The position numbers were made by a program, and so were the translations under genes. Positions 17,493 to 26,600 of a stretch of 64,000 bases of DNA are shown piece by piece. The stretch spans positions 124,001-188,000 of the forward strand of contig NZ_JNBQ01000001.1 of the NCBI RefSeq assembly GCF_001019615.1. Reading direction: 5' to 3'. Every line of letters begins with the position of its first letter. Position 1 is the first letter of the stretch. The DNA comes from Cellulosimicrobium funkei (GTDB lineage Bacteria; Actinomycetota; Actinomycetes; Actinomycetales; Cellulomonadaceae). The notes beneath the pieces were generated by a model. That model was not told where the DNA came from. It was given only the letters and a program-made list of their open reading frames with translations, and searched no databases.

Positions 17493-19910
17493 GTGGCGCG
17501 ATCCACGAGGACGAACGGACGGACGACCCCCCGCGGGCGCCGTCGGTTCTTCAACTACCCCCGCTCGCACGTCAAGAGCTTCCGCCGCTGGCTGCCGTCC
17601 TGGCGCGTCGTCGTCGGCACCATGCTGACCGGCGTCGCGCTCGTCGCAGGCGTGCTCGTCGCCGCGTGGGTCACGACCGACGTCCCGACGAAGCTCCCGA
17701 GCGTGGGTGCCCAGACCTCGACGGTCTACTGGGGCGACGGGACGACCGAGATGGGGAAGTACGCCTCGGAGGATCGCACCCTCGTCGACTACGAGACGCT
17801 GCCCGACTACGTGGGCAACGCCGTCGTGGCCTCGGAGGACAGCACCTTCTGGACGAACTCGGGCGTGGACTTCCGTGGCATCGCGCGTGCCTTCTACAAC
17901 AACCTCAAGGGCGGCGGCCGCCAGGGCGCCTCGACGCTCACCCAGCAGTACGTCGAGCGCTACTACACGGACACGGTCACGGACTACGCGGGCAAGGCCC
18001 GCGAGGCGATCCTCGCGCTGAAGATCACGCAGCAGCAGAAGAAGGAAGTCATCCTCGGCAACTATCTCAACACGATCTACTTCGGTCGCGGCGCGTACGG
18101 GATCCAGGCGGCCGCGCAGAAGTACTACGGCGTGAACGCGGCCGACCTCACGGTGTCGCAGGCCGCCATGATCTCGGGCATCATCCCCAACCCGACCAAC
18201 TGGGACCCGGCGAACAACCCCGAGCAGGCCGAGCACCGCTGGAAGCGGTCCCTCGACAACATGCTCAAGGACGGGCACATCGACAAGGCCCAGTACGACG
18301 AGGCGATCGGGGCCGGTTTCCCGGAGGCGATCCCCTACGTGAAGTCGGACAAGTACGCCGGGCCGACGGGGTACCTGCTCGCCATGGTCGAGAAGGAGCT
18401 CGCGAGCGAGGGCATCGACATCTCCGAGGCCGACCTGACGAGCAAGGGCTACCAGATCACCACGACGATCGACCCGGCGATGCAGAAGGCCGCGGTCGAC
18501 ACCATCGACACGCTGCCCCAGGAGAGCCGCGGCGACGACAACCCCGTCTCCCCGAACCTCCGCGCGGCGCTCGTGTCCATCGACCCGAACGACGGCTCCA
18601 TCCGCGCGCTGTACGGCGGTGCCGACTTCCTCCAGAACCAGTACAACAACGCCACGCTCGGCGCCGCCCAGGGCGGGTCGACCTTCAAGCCGTTCACGCT
18701 CGTCGCGGCGCTCGAGAACGGCCACACGCTCGACGAGCGGTACGACGGAAACTCGCCGATGACGTTCGAGGGAGCGAACGACGGCGGCGACTGGAAGGTC
18801 CGCAACTTCAGCGACCACTCGTGGGGGAACATCGACCTCGTCAAGGCGACCGCACAGTCCGTGAACACCGTGTACGCCGAGCTCAACATCGAGACCGGCC
18901 CGGACAAGACGGCCGAGGTCGCGACCCGACTGGGCATCACGAAGGGCAAGGTCGCACCTAACGCGTCCAACGTGCTCGGCACCGCGACAGTGACGCCGCT
19001 CGAGCTCACGAACGCCTACGCGACGATCGCGGCCGGTGGGCAGAAGGCGACGCCGCACATCGTCGCGAAGGTCGTCGACGCGCGCGGGAACGTCAAGTAC
19101 GAGGCGCCGGGCGCCGACAAGCGGACCGCCGAGTTCGACACCGAGACGATGGCGGCGACGCAGTACGCGCTGTCCCAGGTCGTCGAGCAGGGCTCCGGGG
19201 AGCCGGCCAAGGCGCTCGGTCGTCCCGCCGCGGGGAAGACCGGGACGTCGAACGAGAACAAGTCCGCATGGTTCGCCGGCTTTACGCCGGGTCTCGCGAC
19301 CGTCGTCGGTCTCTACCAGACCGGGCCGGAGAACGAGCAGGAGCAGATCACGCCGTTCGGCAAGTGGGCCAACATGAACAATCCCGAGATCACGGGTGGT
19401 TCGTGGCCGGTCGAGGCATGGACCTCGTACATGCAGGCCGCGACGGCCAACCTGCCGGTCGGCGAGTTCCTGCCGTACACGCCGCCCAAGCCGAAGCCGA
19501 CGGAGACTCCGACCGAGACGCCGACGGAGGAGCCCACCGAGGAGGCGCCCGCGACGGAGGAGCCCGAGGAGCCGCAGCAGCCGGAGAACGTCACAGTGCC
19601 CGGCGTCGTCGGCATGGAGAGCCGGGCCGCGCGCGCCCAGCTCGAGGCGGCCGGCCTGAAGGTGCGGATCACCGAGGAGTTCTCGGACCAGCAGCCACGC
19701 GGCTTCGTCATCAGCCAGTCGTCCATGAGCGAGGTCCCACCGGGATCGACCATCTCGCTCGTCGTCTCGAAGGGCGTCGACCCGGGGCAGCAGCCGACGG
19801 AGGAGCCGACCGAGGAGCCGACCGAGACGCCCGACCCGGCGACGGGGCGGCGGGGCCCCGGTGGCGGCGGTGGCGGCGGCGGAGGGACGAACCCCGGCCA
19901 GGGCGGCTGA
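17493..19910 (+). CDS. ponA: bifunctional class A penicillin-binding protein with PASTA domain
   Basis: 805 residues; GTG start with AGGAAGG about six bases upstream. A basic N-terminus and one membrane helix (about 36-58) precede the GT51 transglycosylase domain with catalytic Glu115 in VVASEDSTFW, then QKKEVILGNYLN. The transpeptidase has STFK (Ser396), SVN (456) and KTG (582-584). One PASTA repeat (VPGVVGMESRAARAQL) sits near 700-765, between acidic Thr/Pro linkers, and the tail is poly-Gly. It polymerises and cross-links peptidoglycan at the outer membrane face. The position between padR-ino1 and rpsF corresponds to ponA1 (Rv0050). Confidence 0.96.
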   Translation: MARSTRTNGRTTPRGRRRFFNYPRSHVKSFRRWLPSWRVVVGTMLTGVALVAGVLVAAWVTTDVPTKLPSVGAQTSTVYWGDGTTEMGKYASEDRTLVDYETLPDYVGNAVVASEDSTFWTNSGVDFRGIARAFYNNLKGGGRQGASTLTQQYVERYYTDTVTDYAGKAREAILALKITQQQKKEVILGNYLNTIYFGRGAYGIQAAAQKYYGVNAADLTVSQAAMISGIIPNPTNWDPANNPEQAEHRWKRSLDNMLKDGHIDKAQYDEAIGAGFPEAIPYVKSDKYAGPTGYLLAMVEKELASEGIDISEADLTSKGYQITTTIDPAMQKAAVDTIDTLPQESRGDDNPVSPNLRAALVSIDPNDGSIRALYGGADFLQNQYNNATLGAAQGGSTFKPFTLVAALENGHTLDERYDGNSPMTFEGANDGGDWKVRNFSDHSWGNIDLVKATAQSVNTVYAELNIETGPDKTAEVATRLGITKGKVAPNASNVLGTATVTPLELTNAYATIAAGGQKATPHIVAKVVDARGNVKYEAPGADKRTAEFDTETMAATQYALSQVVEQGSGEPAKALGRPAAGKTGTSNENKSAWFAGFTPGLATVVGLYQTGPENEQEQITPFGKWANMNNPEITGGSWPVEAWTSYMQAATANLPVGEFLPYTPPKPKPTETPTETPTEEPTEEAPATEEPEEPQQPENVTVPGVVGMESRAARAQLEAAGLKVRITEEFSDQQPRGFVISQSSMSEVPPGSTISLVVSKGVDPGQQPTEEPTEEPTETPDPATGRRGPGGGGGGGGGTNPGQGG

Positions 19911-19969
19911 CGCCCGGCTGTTCCGCAGATTTCCAGGGGCCCGCGGCGAGCGGGTACCCTGGGGAGCTG

Positions 19970-20034
19970 CCGTCCGCTCGTCGGACGGAAGCAGCACGAA
20001 TGCATGAACCCTCCTGTCACGGAGAGACCGTGAC
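19970..20034 (+). promoter_or_regulatory. structured leader of rpsF
   Basis: Two perfect 7-bp hairpins: CCGTCCG with CGGACGG (19970-19988) and GTCACGG with CCGTGAC (20016-20034). They lie before rpsF, where many bacteria carry an S6:S18-binding leader with an exposed CCG. TACCCT at 19955-19960 is a plausible -10. I could not fit the published S6:S18 motif in detail. Confidence 0.4.
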
Positions 20035-20064
20035 CGCGAAGACCAGAGGAGGTGGGTTATCCGC

Positions 20065-20355
20065 ATGCGTCAGTACGAACTGATGATCATCCTCGACCCC
20101 GAGATCGAGGAGCGCACCGTCGCCCCGTCGCTCGACAAGTACCTGTCGGTCATCAAGACCGACGGCGGCTCCGTCGACAAGGTGGACATCTGGGGTCGTC
20201 GCCGCCTGGCGTACGACATCAAGAAGAAGTCCGAGGGCATCTACGCGGTCGTCGACTTCACGTCGACCTCCGACACCGCCAAGGAGCTGGACCGTCAGCT
20301 CGGCCTCAACGAGGTCGTCCTGCGGACCAAGATCCTGCGCACGGACGCTCGCTGA
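20065..20355 (+). CDS. rpsF: 30S ribosomal protein S6
   Basis: 96 residues, full length for S6: [16 protein letters not shown] at the start and [20 protein letters not shown] in the middle. It binds 16S rRNA in the central domain together with S18. It begins the operon rpsF-ssb-rpsR-rplI, the same order as Rv0053-Rv0056. The strong AGAGGAGG lies about 12 bases before the ATG, longer than usual, and could be modulated by the structured leader. Confidence 0.97.
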   Translation: MRQYELMIILDPEIEERTVAPSLDKYLSVIKTDGGSVDKVDIWGRRRLAYDIKKKSEGIYAVVDFTSTSDTAKELDRQLGLNEVVLRTKILRTDAR

Positions 20356-20500
20356 TCCTCCCCGCGTCCCCCGTCCGACCGTCCCGCGCCGGGATGCTGC
20401 ACGCCGTAGCGCGTGTGGGCGCCGCGTGATGGGATGAGCGACGCGAGACCCGTTACGAGCACGAACGCGACGATGCTGACGACACACGAAGGAGCTGGCC

Positions 20501-21046
<546 letters not shown>

Positions 21047-21147
21047 TCGCCCGCCACTCCCAGAACACACACCCGTCCCCGCGGGTGCCGCACCGCCCGG
21101 CGGCGCGGACCGCGCGCGGGGATCGCACCTTGTAGAGGAGCAACACC

Positions 21148-21384
21148 ATGGCGAAGCCTGTGGTGCGCAAGCCCAAGAAGAAGTCCAACCCGCTGAAGTC
21201 GGCCAAGATCGAGTCGGTCGACTACAAGGACACCGCGCTGCTGCGCAAGTTCATCTCCGACCGCGGCAAGATCCGCGCGCGTCGCGTGACCGGCGTCTCC
21301 GTCCAGGAGCAGCGCCAGATCGCCCGTGCGGTGAAGAACGCGCGCGAGATGGCGCTGCTGCCGTACACGTCGACGGCTCGCTGA
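21148..21384 (+). CDS. rpsR: 30S ribosomal protein S18, cysteine-free form
   Basis: 78 residues, full length: [21 protein letters not shown] is interrupted here as [10 protein letters not shown] and IESVDYKD, followed by [19 protein letters not shown]. The zinc-binding Cys residues found in the N-terminus of many S18 proteins, such as CVFC or CAFC, are absent (SNPLK instead), and the protein contains no cysteine. This is the zinc-independent type, here in the main operon. SD AGGAG sits eight bases before the ATG. Confidence 0.96.
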   Translation: MAKPVVRKPKKKSNPLKSAKIESVDYKDTALLRKFISDRGKIRARRVTGVSVQEQRQIARAVKNAREMALLPYTSTAR

Positions 21385-21403
21385 GCGGGAAGGGAGAGAA
21401 CTC

Positions 21404-21850
21404 ATGGCCAAGCTGATCCTGACCCACGAGGTCACCGGTCTCGGTGAGCCCGGCGACGTCGTCGAGGTGAAGGACGGGTACGCCCGTAACTTCCTCGTCC
21501 CGCGCAAGCTCGCCACGCCGTGGTCCAAGGGCGCCGAGTCGCAGGTGACTGCGATCCGCAAGGCGCGCAAGGCCCGCGAGATCGCGTCGCTCGACGACGC
21601 GAAGGCGATCCGCGACTCGCTGCAGTCGAAGCCGGTCGTCGTCGAGGCGAAGGCCGGCGCTGCCGGTCGCCTCTTCGGTGCCGTGACGACGGCGGACATC
21701 GCGTCCGCCGTGACCGCCGCGGGCGCGTCGGTCGACAAGCGCAAGATCGAGATCGGTCAGCCGATCAAGGCGACGGGGGACTACACGGTCTCCGTCCGCC
21801 TCCACCCGGAGGTCTCCGCGACCCTCGCGGTGAAGGTCGTCGCTGCCTGA
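21404..21850 (+). CDS. rplI: 50S ribosomal protein L9
   Basis: 148 residues, full length: [18 protein letters not shown] at the start, then [18 protein letters not shown], which binds 23S rRNA, a central helix and the C-terminal domain. It is 19 bases downstream of rpsR with its own GGGAGAG ribosome-binding site and is followed by a strong terminator, so it is the last gene of the operon. Confidence 0.97.
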   Translation: MAKLILTHEVTGLGEPGDVVEVKDGYARNFLVPRKLATPWSKGAESQVTAIRKARKAREIASLDDAKAIRDSLQSKPVVVEAKAGAAGRLFGAVTTADIASAVTAAGASVDKRKIEIGQPIKATGDYTVSVRLHPEVSATLAVKVVAA

Positions 21851-21870
21851 TCTGCTGCTGAGCAGTCCTC

Positions 21871-21906
21871 GAAGGCCCGGTCCCTCCACGGAGGGCCCGG
21901 GCCTTC
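21871..21906. terminator. terminator between rplI and the MATE gene
   Basis: A 10-bp outer stem (21871-21880 with 21897-21906) encloses a second stem CCCTC/GAGGG. The genes on both sides converge, so it can serve both. Confidence 0.8.
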
Positions 21907-21913
21907 GTGCTGT

Positions 21914-23344
21914 TCACGCGGTGCCGGTGACCATCCAGGCGCTGCCGCGGGCGCGCAGGCCGGTGGTGACGGCGCGGGCCGCCATGAAGACTCCCGCGAA
22001 GGCGAGCCACAGCCACGCGAGGCCCGCTGCGCCGTCGGGCGCCCACTGCCGGACGGCGAGGGCGAACGGCACGTAGACCACGAGCGTGAGCATGCCCGCC
22101 CAGGCGAGGAAGCGACCGTCGCCGGCGCCGATGAGGACGCCGTCGAGGACGAACACCCACCCCGCCATGGGCATCAGGAGACCGCACACCGCCATGCCGA
22201 CCGCCACGGCGGTGCGGACGTCGGGGTCGGACGTGAAGAGCAGTGCGAACCACCAGCCGCCCGCGGCCATGACGAGCCCGATCGCCGCGCCCGCCGCGAC
22301 GCCCCATTGGAGCGTGCGCCGCAGGACGGCGCGGACGCGCGGGACGTCGTCGGCCCCGAGCCCGTAGCCGACGAGCGCCTGCGCGGCGATGGCGAGCGCG
22401 TCGAGGGCGAACGCAGCGAGCCCCCAGACGGAGTTCACGACCTGGTAGCCGGCGAGCGTGACCTCGCCGAGCCCGGTCGCGACGAAGACGGTGAGGAGGA
22501 TCGCGAGGCGCAGCGAGAGGGTGCGGACGAAGAGCGGGGCGCCGGCGCGCGCGTTCGACCAGATGCCGCCCGCGGCGGGGCGCAGGGACGCGCCGTGGCG
22601 GCGCGCGCCGCGCACGACCACGACGACGAGCACCGCGCCCATGGTGAGCTGGGCGACGGCCGTCCCGAGGCCCGAGCCGGCGATCCCGAGGCCTGCGCCG
22701 TAGACGAGGACGACGTTGAGGACCGCGTTGAACGTCGCACCGCCCGCCGCGACCCACAGGGGCGTCCTCGTGTCCTGCATGCCGCGCAGGACGCCTGTGG
22801 AGGCGAGGACGAGGAGCATCCCGGGGAGGCCGAGGGCGGACCAGCGCAGGTAGACGACGGCGTGCTCGGCGACCTCGCCGGTCCCGCCCATCGCGCCGAC
22901 GGCCCAGGGCGCGGTCGCCCACAGCGCGGCGGCGAGCAGGACGCCGAGCCCGACGGCGAGCCACAGGCCGTCGACCCCCGACTGGAGCGCCTCGCGCGTG
23001 TGCCCGGCACCGATGCGGCGGGCGACGGCGGCCGTGGTCGCGTAGGCGAGGAAGACGCACAGCCCGACGAGCGTGACCAGGAGCGTCGAGGCGAGGGAGA
23101 GCCCGGCGAGCTGGGCGGTGCCGAGATGACCGACGACCGCGCTGTCCACGAGGACGAAGAGCGGCTCCGCGACGAGCGCGCCGAGGGCGGGGACGGCGAG
23201 CGCGAGGATCTCGCGGTCGAGCCGGGAGCGGGTGCGGCGACCTGTGGACGACGGCGCGGGGTCGGGTGGCGTCCGGGTGTCGCCGGGGTGGCCGGGCGGT
23301 GTCCGGCGTGTCGTCGGCGTGTCGTCGGACTTTCTTTCTTCCAC
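21914..23344 (-). CDS. MATE-family efflux protein (DinF-like)
   Basis: 476 residues with about 12 membrane helices in two homologous halves. After a 45-residue polar Thr/Pro-rich N-terminus, ILALAVPALGALVAEPLF and VDSAVVGHLGTAQLAGLSLA match the MATE/DinF start; GVLRGMQDTRTPL is the inter-helix motif. Members export cationic compounds using a sodium or proton gradient. The GTG at 23344 lacks a Shine-Dalgarno and has TACCCT seven bases upstream. The gene converges on rplI and diverges from dnaB. Confidence 0.9.
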   Translation of the reverse strand: MEERKSDDTPTTRRTPPGHPGDTRTPPDPAPSSTGRRTRSRLDREILALAVPALGALVAEPLFVLVDSAVVGHLGTAQLAGLSLASTLLVTLVGLCVFLAYATTAAVARRIGAGHTREALQSGVDGLWLAVGLGVLLAAALWATAPWAVGAMGGTGEVAEHAVVYLRWSALGLPGMLLVLASTGVLRGMQDTRTPLWVAAGGATFNAVLNVVLVYGAGLGIAGSGLGTAVAQLTMGAVLVVVVVRGARRHGASLRPAAGGIWSNARAGAPLFVRTLSLRLAILLTVFVATGLGEVTLAGYQVVNSVWGLAAFALDALAIAAQALVGYGLGADDVPRVRAVLRRTLQWGVAAGAAIGLVMAAGGWWFALLFTSDPDVRTAVAVGMAVCGLLMPMAGWVFVLDGVLIGAGDGRFLAWAGMLTLVVYVPFALAVRQWAPDGAAGLAWLWLAFAGVFMAARAVTTGLRARGSAWMVTGTA

Positions 23345-23351
23345 ACCCCTG

Positions 23352-23357
23352 AGGGTA
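23352..23357 (-). promoter_or_regulatory. -10 box of the MATE gene (leaderless)
   Basis: TACCCT on the minus strand, seven bases before the GTG at 23344; no ribosome-binding site between. Confidence 0.5.
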
Positions 23358-23412
23358 GTGACGAGGCAGGTCAGAGGCCCCTCACGCTGATGTACACAGG
23401 GAGATCGTGAGG

Positions 23413-23487
23413 TTGTCCACACCGTTTTCCACCGGGTGTGCACAGTGTGGGGGAGTGTGTCCACAGGTTCGGGGGTCCCTGTCCACC
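23413..23487. promoter_or_regulatory. cluster of DnaA-box-like sites upstream of dnaB
   Basis: In the 338-bp gap before dnaB I see TTGTCCACA (23413-23421), TTTTCCACC (23425-23433), GTGTCCACA (23457-23465) and CTGTCCACC (23479-23487), all on the plus strand. TTGTCCACA is the form favoured by high-GC actinobacteria. The stretches from 23428 and 23482 are also near-identical direct repeats. The rest of the gap shows no gene. Confidence 0.5.
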
Positions 23488-23682
23488 GGGCGTGCACAGG
23501 GCCGTTTGCGGGGCGTGGAGCAGCGATCTAGTGTCGCGGGGTCGTGCTTGTCGGAGGCGGGAGGCGCGGCCACCGGGACAGTCGTGTGGGTGGCCCGCTG
23601 TAGAACACGTGTACGACGAAGGTTTGTCCCGGTCGCGCGGTCCCTCGGTGGGTCGTGACGGGCTCGGGGGAGCGAGGGGCGC

Positions 23683-26600
23683 ATGTCGATCGAGGAGCTC
23701 GAGGAGAGCTACGGGGGACCGGGGCCGTCAGGTTTCGACCGGACGCCACCCCAGGACGTCGCGGCGGAGATGAGCGTGCTCGGCGGCATGCTGCTGTCCA
23801 AGGACGCCATCGCCGACGTCATCGAGCAGATCCGTGGCTCCGACTTCTACCGGCCCGCGCACGAGGTCGTCTACGAGTCGATCATCGACCTCTACGGCCG
23901 CGGCGAGCCCGCCGACGCCATCACCGTCGTCGCGGAGCTGACCAAGCGCGGCGAGCTCCAGCGCATCGGCGGCGCCCCGTACATCCACGACCTCATGGCC
24001 GGTGTCCCGACCGCCGCGAACGCCGGGTACTACGCGCGGATCGTGCGCGAGCGCGCCGTGCTCCGGCGCCTCGTCGAGGCCGGCACGCGCATCGTGCAGC
24101 TCGGCTACGCGACCGACGGCGGCGACGTCGACGAGATCGTGAACAACGCCCAGGCCGAGGTCTACGCCGTCACGGAGCGGCGCACGACCGAGGACTACCT
24201 CCCGCTCTCGGAGATCCTCGGCCCGACGTTCGACGAGATCGAGGCGGCCCAGGGCCGCGGCGAGGGCATGACCGGCGTCCCGACCGGCTACTCCGACTTC
24301 GACCGGCTCACCAACGGCCTGCACCCCGGCCAGATGATCGTCGTCGCGGCCCGTCCGGCGATCGGCAAGGCCCTCGCGCTCGACACGCCGCTCCCCACGC
24401 CGTCGGGCTGGACGACGATGGGCGACGTCGCGGTCGGCGACCTGCTCGTCTCCGCAGACGGGACGCCCACGCGGGTCGTCGCGTCGACCGAGGTCATGGT
24501 CGACCGCCCGTGCTACGAGGTCGAGCTCGACGACGGCACGGTGATCGTCGCGGACGCGCAGCACCAGTGGGTGACCTCGACCCGCGCCCAGCGACGCGCG
24601 GTGCGTGCGGGTGAGACACCCGAGTCGTCCGTGCGCACGACTGAGGAGCTCGCCGCCACGGTCCGGACCGCGACGGCTGAGCGACGCGCGAACCACTCGA
24701 TCGCCACCACGGCACCCCTCGACCTTCCCGAGGCCGACCTCCCGATCCATCCCTACGCGCTCGGCGTCTGGCTGGGCGACGGCAGTTCCCGACGCGCCGA
24801 GTTCACCTCGGCCGACCCTGAGATCGCCATGCGGATCGAAGGCCTCGGGTACGTCGCACAGCCGAAGGGGAGCGCGAAGGGTCGTGCGCGGGCGTACAAC
24901 ATGCTTCTCCCCGAGGCCGAGGCCCTGGTTCGAGCGTGCATCGTCTGCGGCACCGAGTTCGCGCCCAAGAGGGCGACGCTCTTGGCGTGCGGAAAGGTGT
25001 GCGCAGCGCGTTCGCGCGGCATGGAGCGGCCGGCGCCACCGACGTGCCCCGACTGCGGCAAGCCCGGCTGGGGCTTCCGCCGGTGCCAGGAGTGCCACAC
25101 CGCGAACGGCACCATGGGAGGTCGGCTCCGGACGCTCGGTGTGCTGTCGAACAAGCACATCCCCACCTCCTACCTGCGCGCGAGCGAGTCCCAGCGTCGA
25201 GACCTTCTGGCGGGTCTGCTCGACACCGACGGCACCGTCATGCCGCAGGGCAGCGTCCAGATCAGCCTGACGAACGAGCGCCTCGCGCGCGAGACGCGTG
25301 AGCTCGTACTGTCGCTCGGGTACCGCACGGGATGGTCCACGAAGACGGTGAAGGGGCGGACCGAGGCGTCGTCGACGGCGTACACGATCACCTTCACGAC
25401 CGAGGACGATGTGTTCTGGCTGGAGCGCAAGCGCCTCGTCCACAAGGAGCGTCGCCGTCCGGGCACCGCGCGGCTCACGTCACGGTTCGTCGTCGACGTC
25501 CGCCGGGTCGAGTCGGTGCCGGTGCGCTGCGTCGAGGTCGACCATCCCTCGCACCTGTACCTGGCAGGACGATCGATGGTGCCCACGCACAACTCGGTTC
25601 TCGGCATCAACGTCGCGACGCACGCCGCGGTGCACCACCAGATGTCGTCCGTCATCTTCTCCCTGGAGATGAGCCGCAACGAGATCACGATGCGTCTGCT
25701 CGCCGCCGAGGCACGGGTGCCGCTGACGCGGATGCGGTCCGGGAAGATGGACGAGCAGGACTGGCAGAAGCTCGCGTCGACGATGGGCAAGGTCGCTGAG
25801 GCGCCGCTGTTCATCGACGACTCGCCCAACATGTCGCTCATGGAGATCCGGGCGAAGTGCCGCCGCCTCAAGCAGCGGCACGACCTCAAGCTCGTCGTGA
25901 TCGACTACCTCCAGCTCATGAGTTCCGGCAAGCGCGTCGAGTCGCGCCAGCAGGAGGTCTCGGAGTTCTCGCGTGCGCTGAAGCTCCTCGCAAAGGAGCT
26001 CGAGGTTCCGGTCATCGCGATCTCGCAGCTGAACCGCGGTCCGGAGCAGCGCGGCGACAAGAAGCCGCAGATGAGCGACCTGCGTGAGTCGGGTTGCCTC
26101 ACCGAGGACACGAAGATCCTGCGCGCCGACACTGGCGCAGAGACCAGCTTGGGCGAGCTGTTCGCGCTCAACGCCAAGGACGTCCCGGTATGGGCGCTCA
26201 ACGACCGACTCCAATACGTGCGCCGCCATCTGACGCACGTGTTCCCCACGGGCGTGAAGCCCGTGTTTCGCATGCGCCTTGCGTCGGGCAAGGAGATCGA
26301 GGCGACGGCGAACCACCCGTTCCTCACCTACGACGGCTGGACCGCGCTCGGCGACCTCGAGGTCGGCTCGCGCATCGGCGTGCCGCGCCACGTCCCCGGC
26401 CCGGAACGGAACCTCGAGTGGGACGACCGCAAGGTCGTGATGCTGGCGCACCTCCTGGGCGACGGGTCGTTCGTGAAGCGACAGCCGATCCGCTACGCCT
26501 CGATCGACGAGCGGAACCTCGCCGCCGTCTCCGAGGCGGCGGGCGCCTTCGGCATCACCCCGATCCGCGACGACTACGCCGCGGCCCGAGTCACGTCCCT

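Noticed and set aside
23413-23487. Chromosomal origin of replication
   Set aside because: The DnaA-like boxes are few, there is no AT-rich unwinding region and neither dnaA nor dnaN is nearby.
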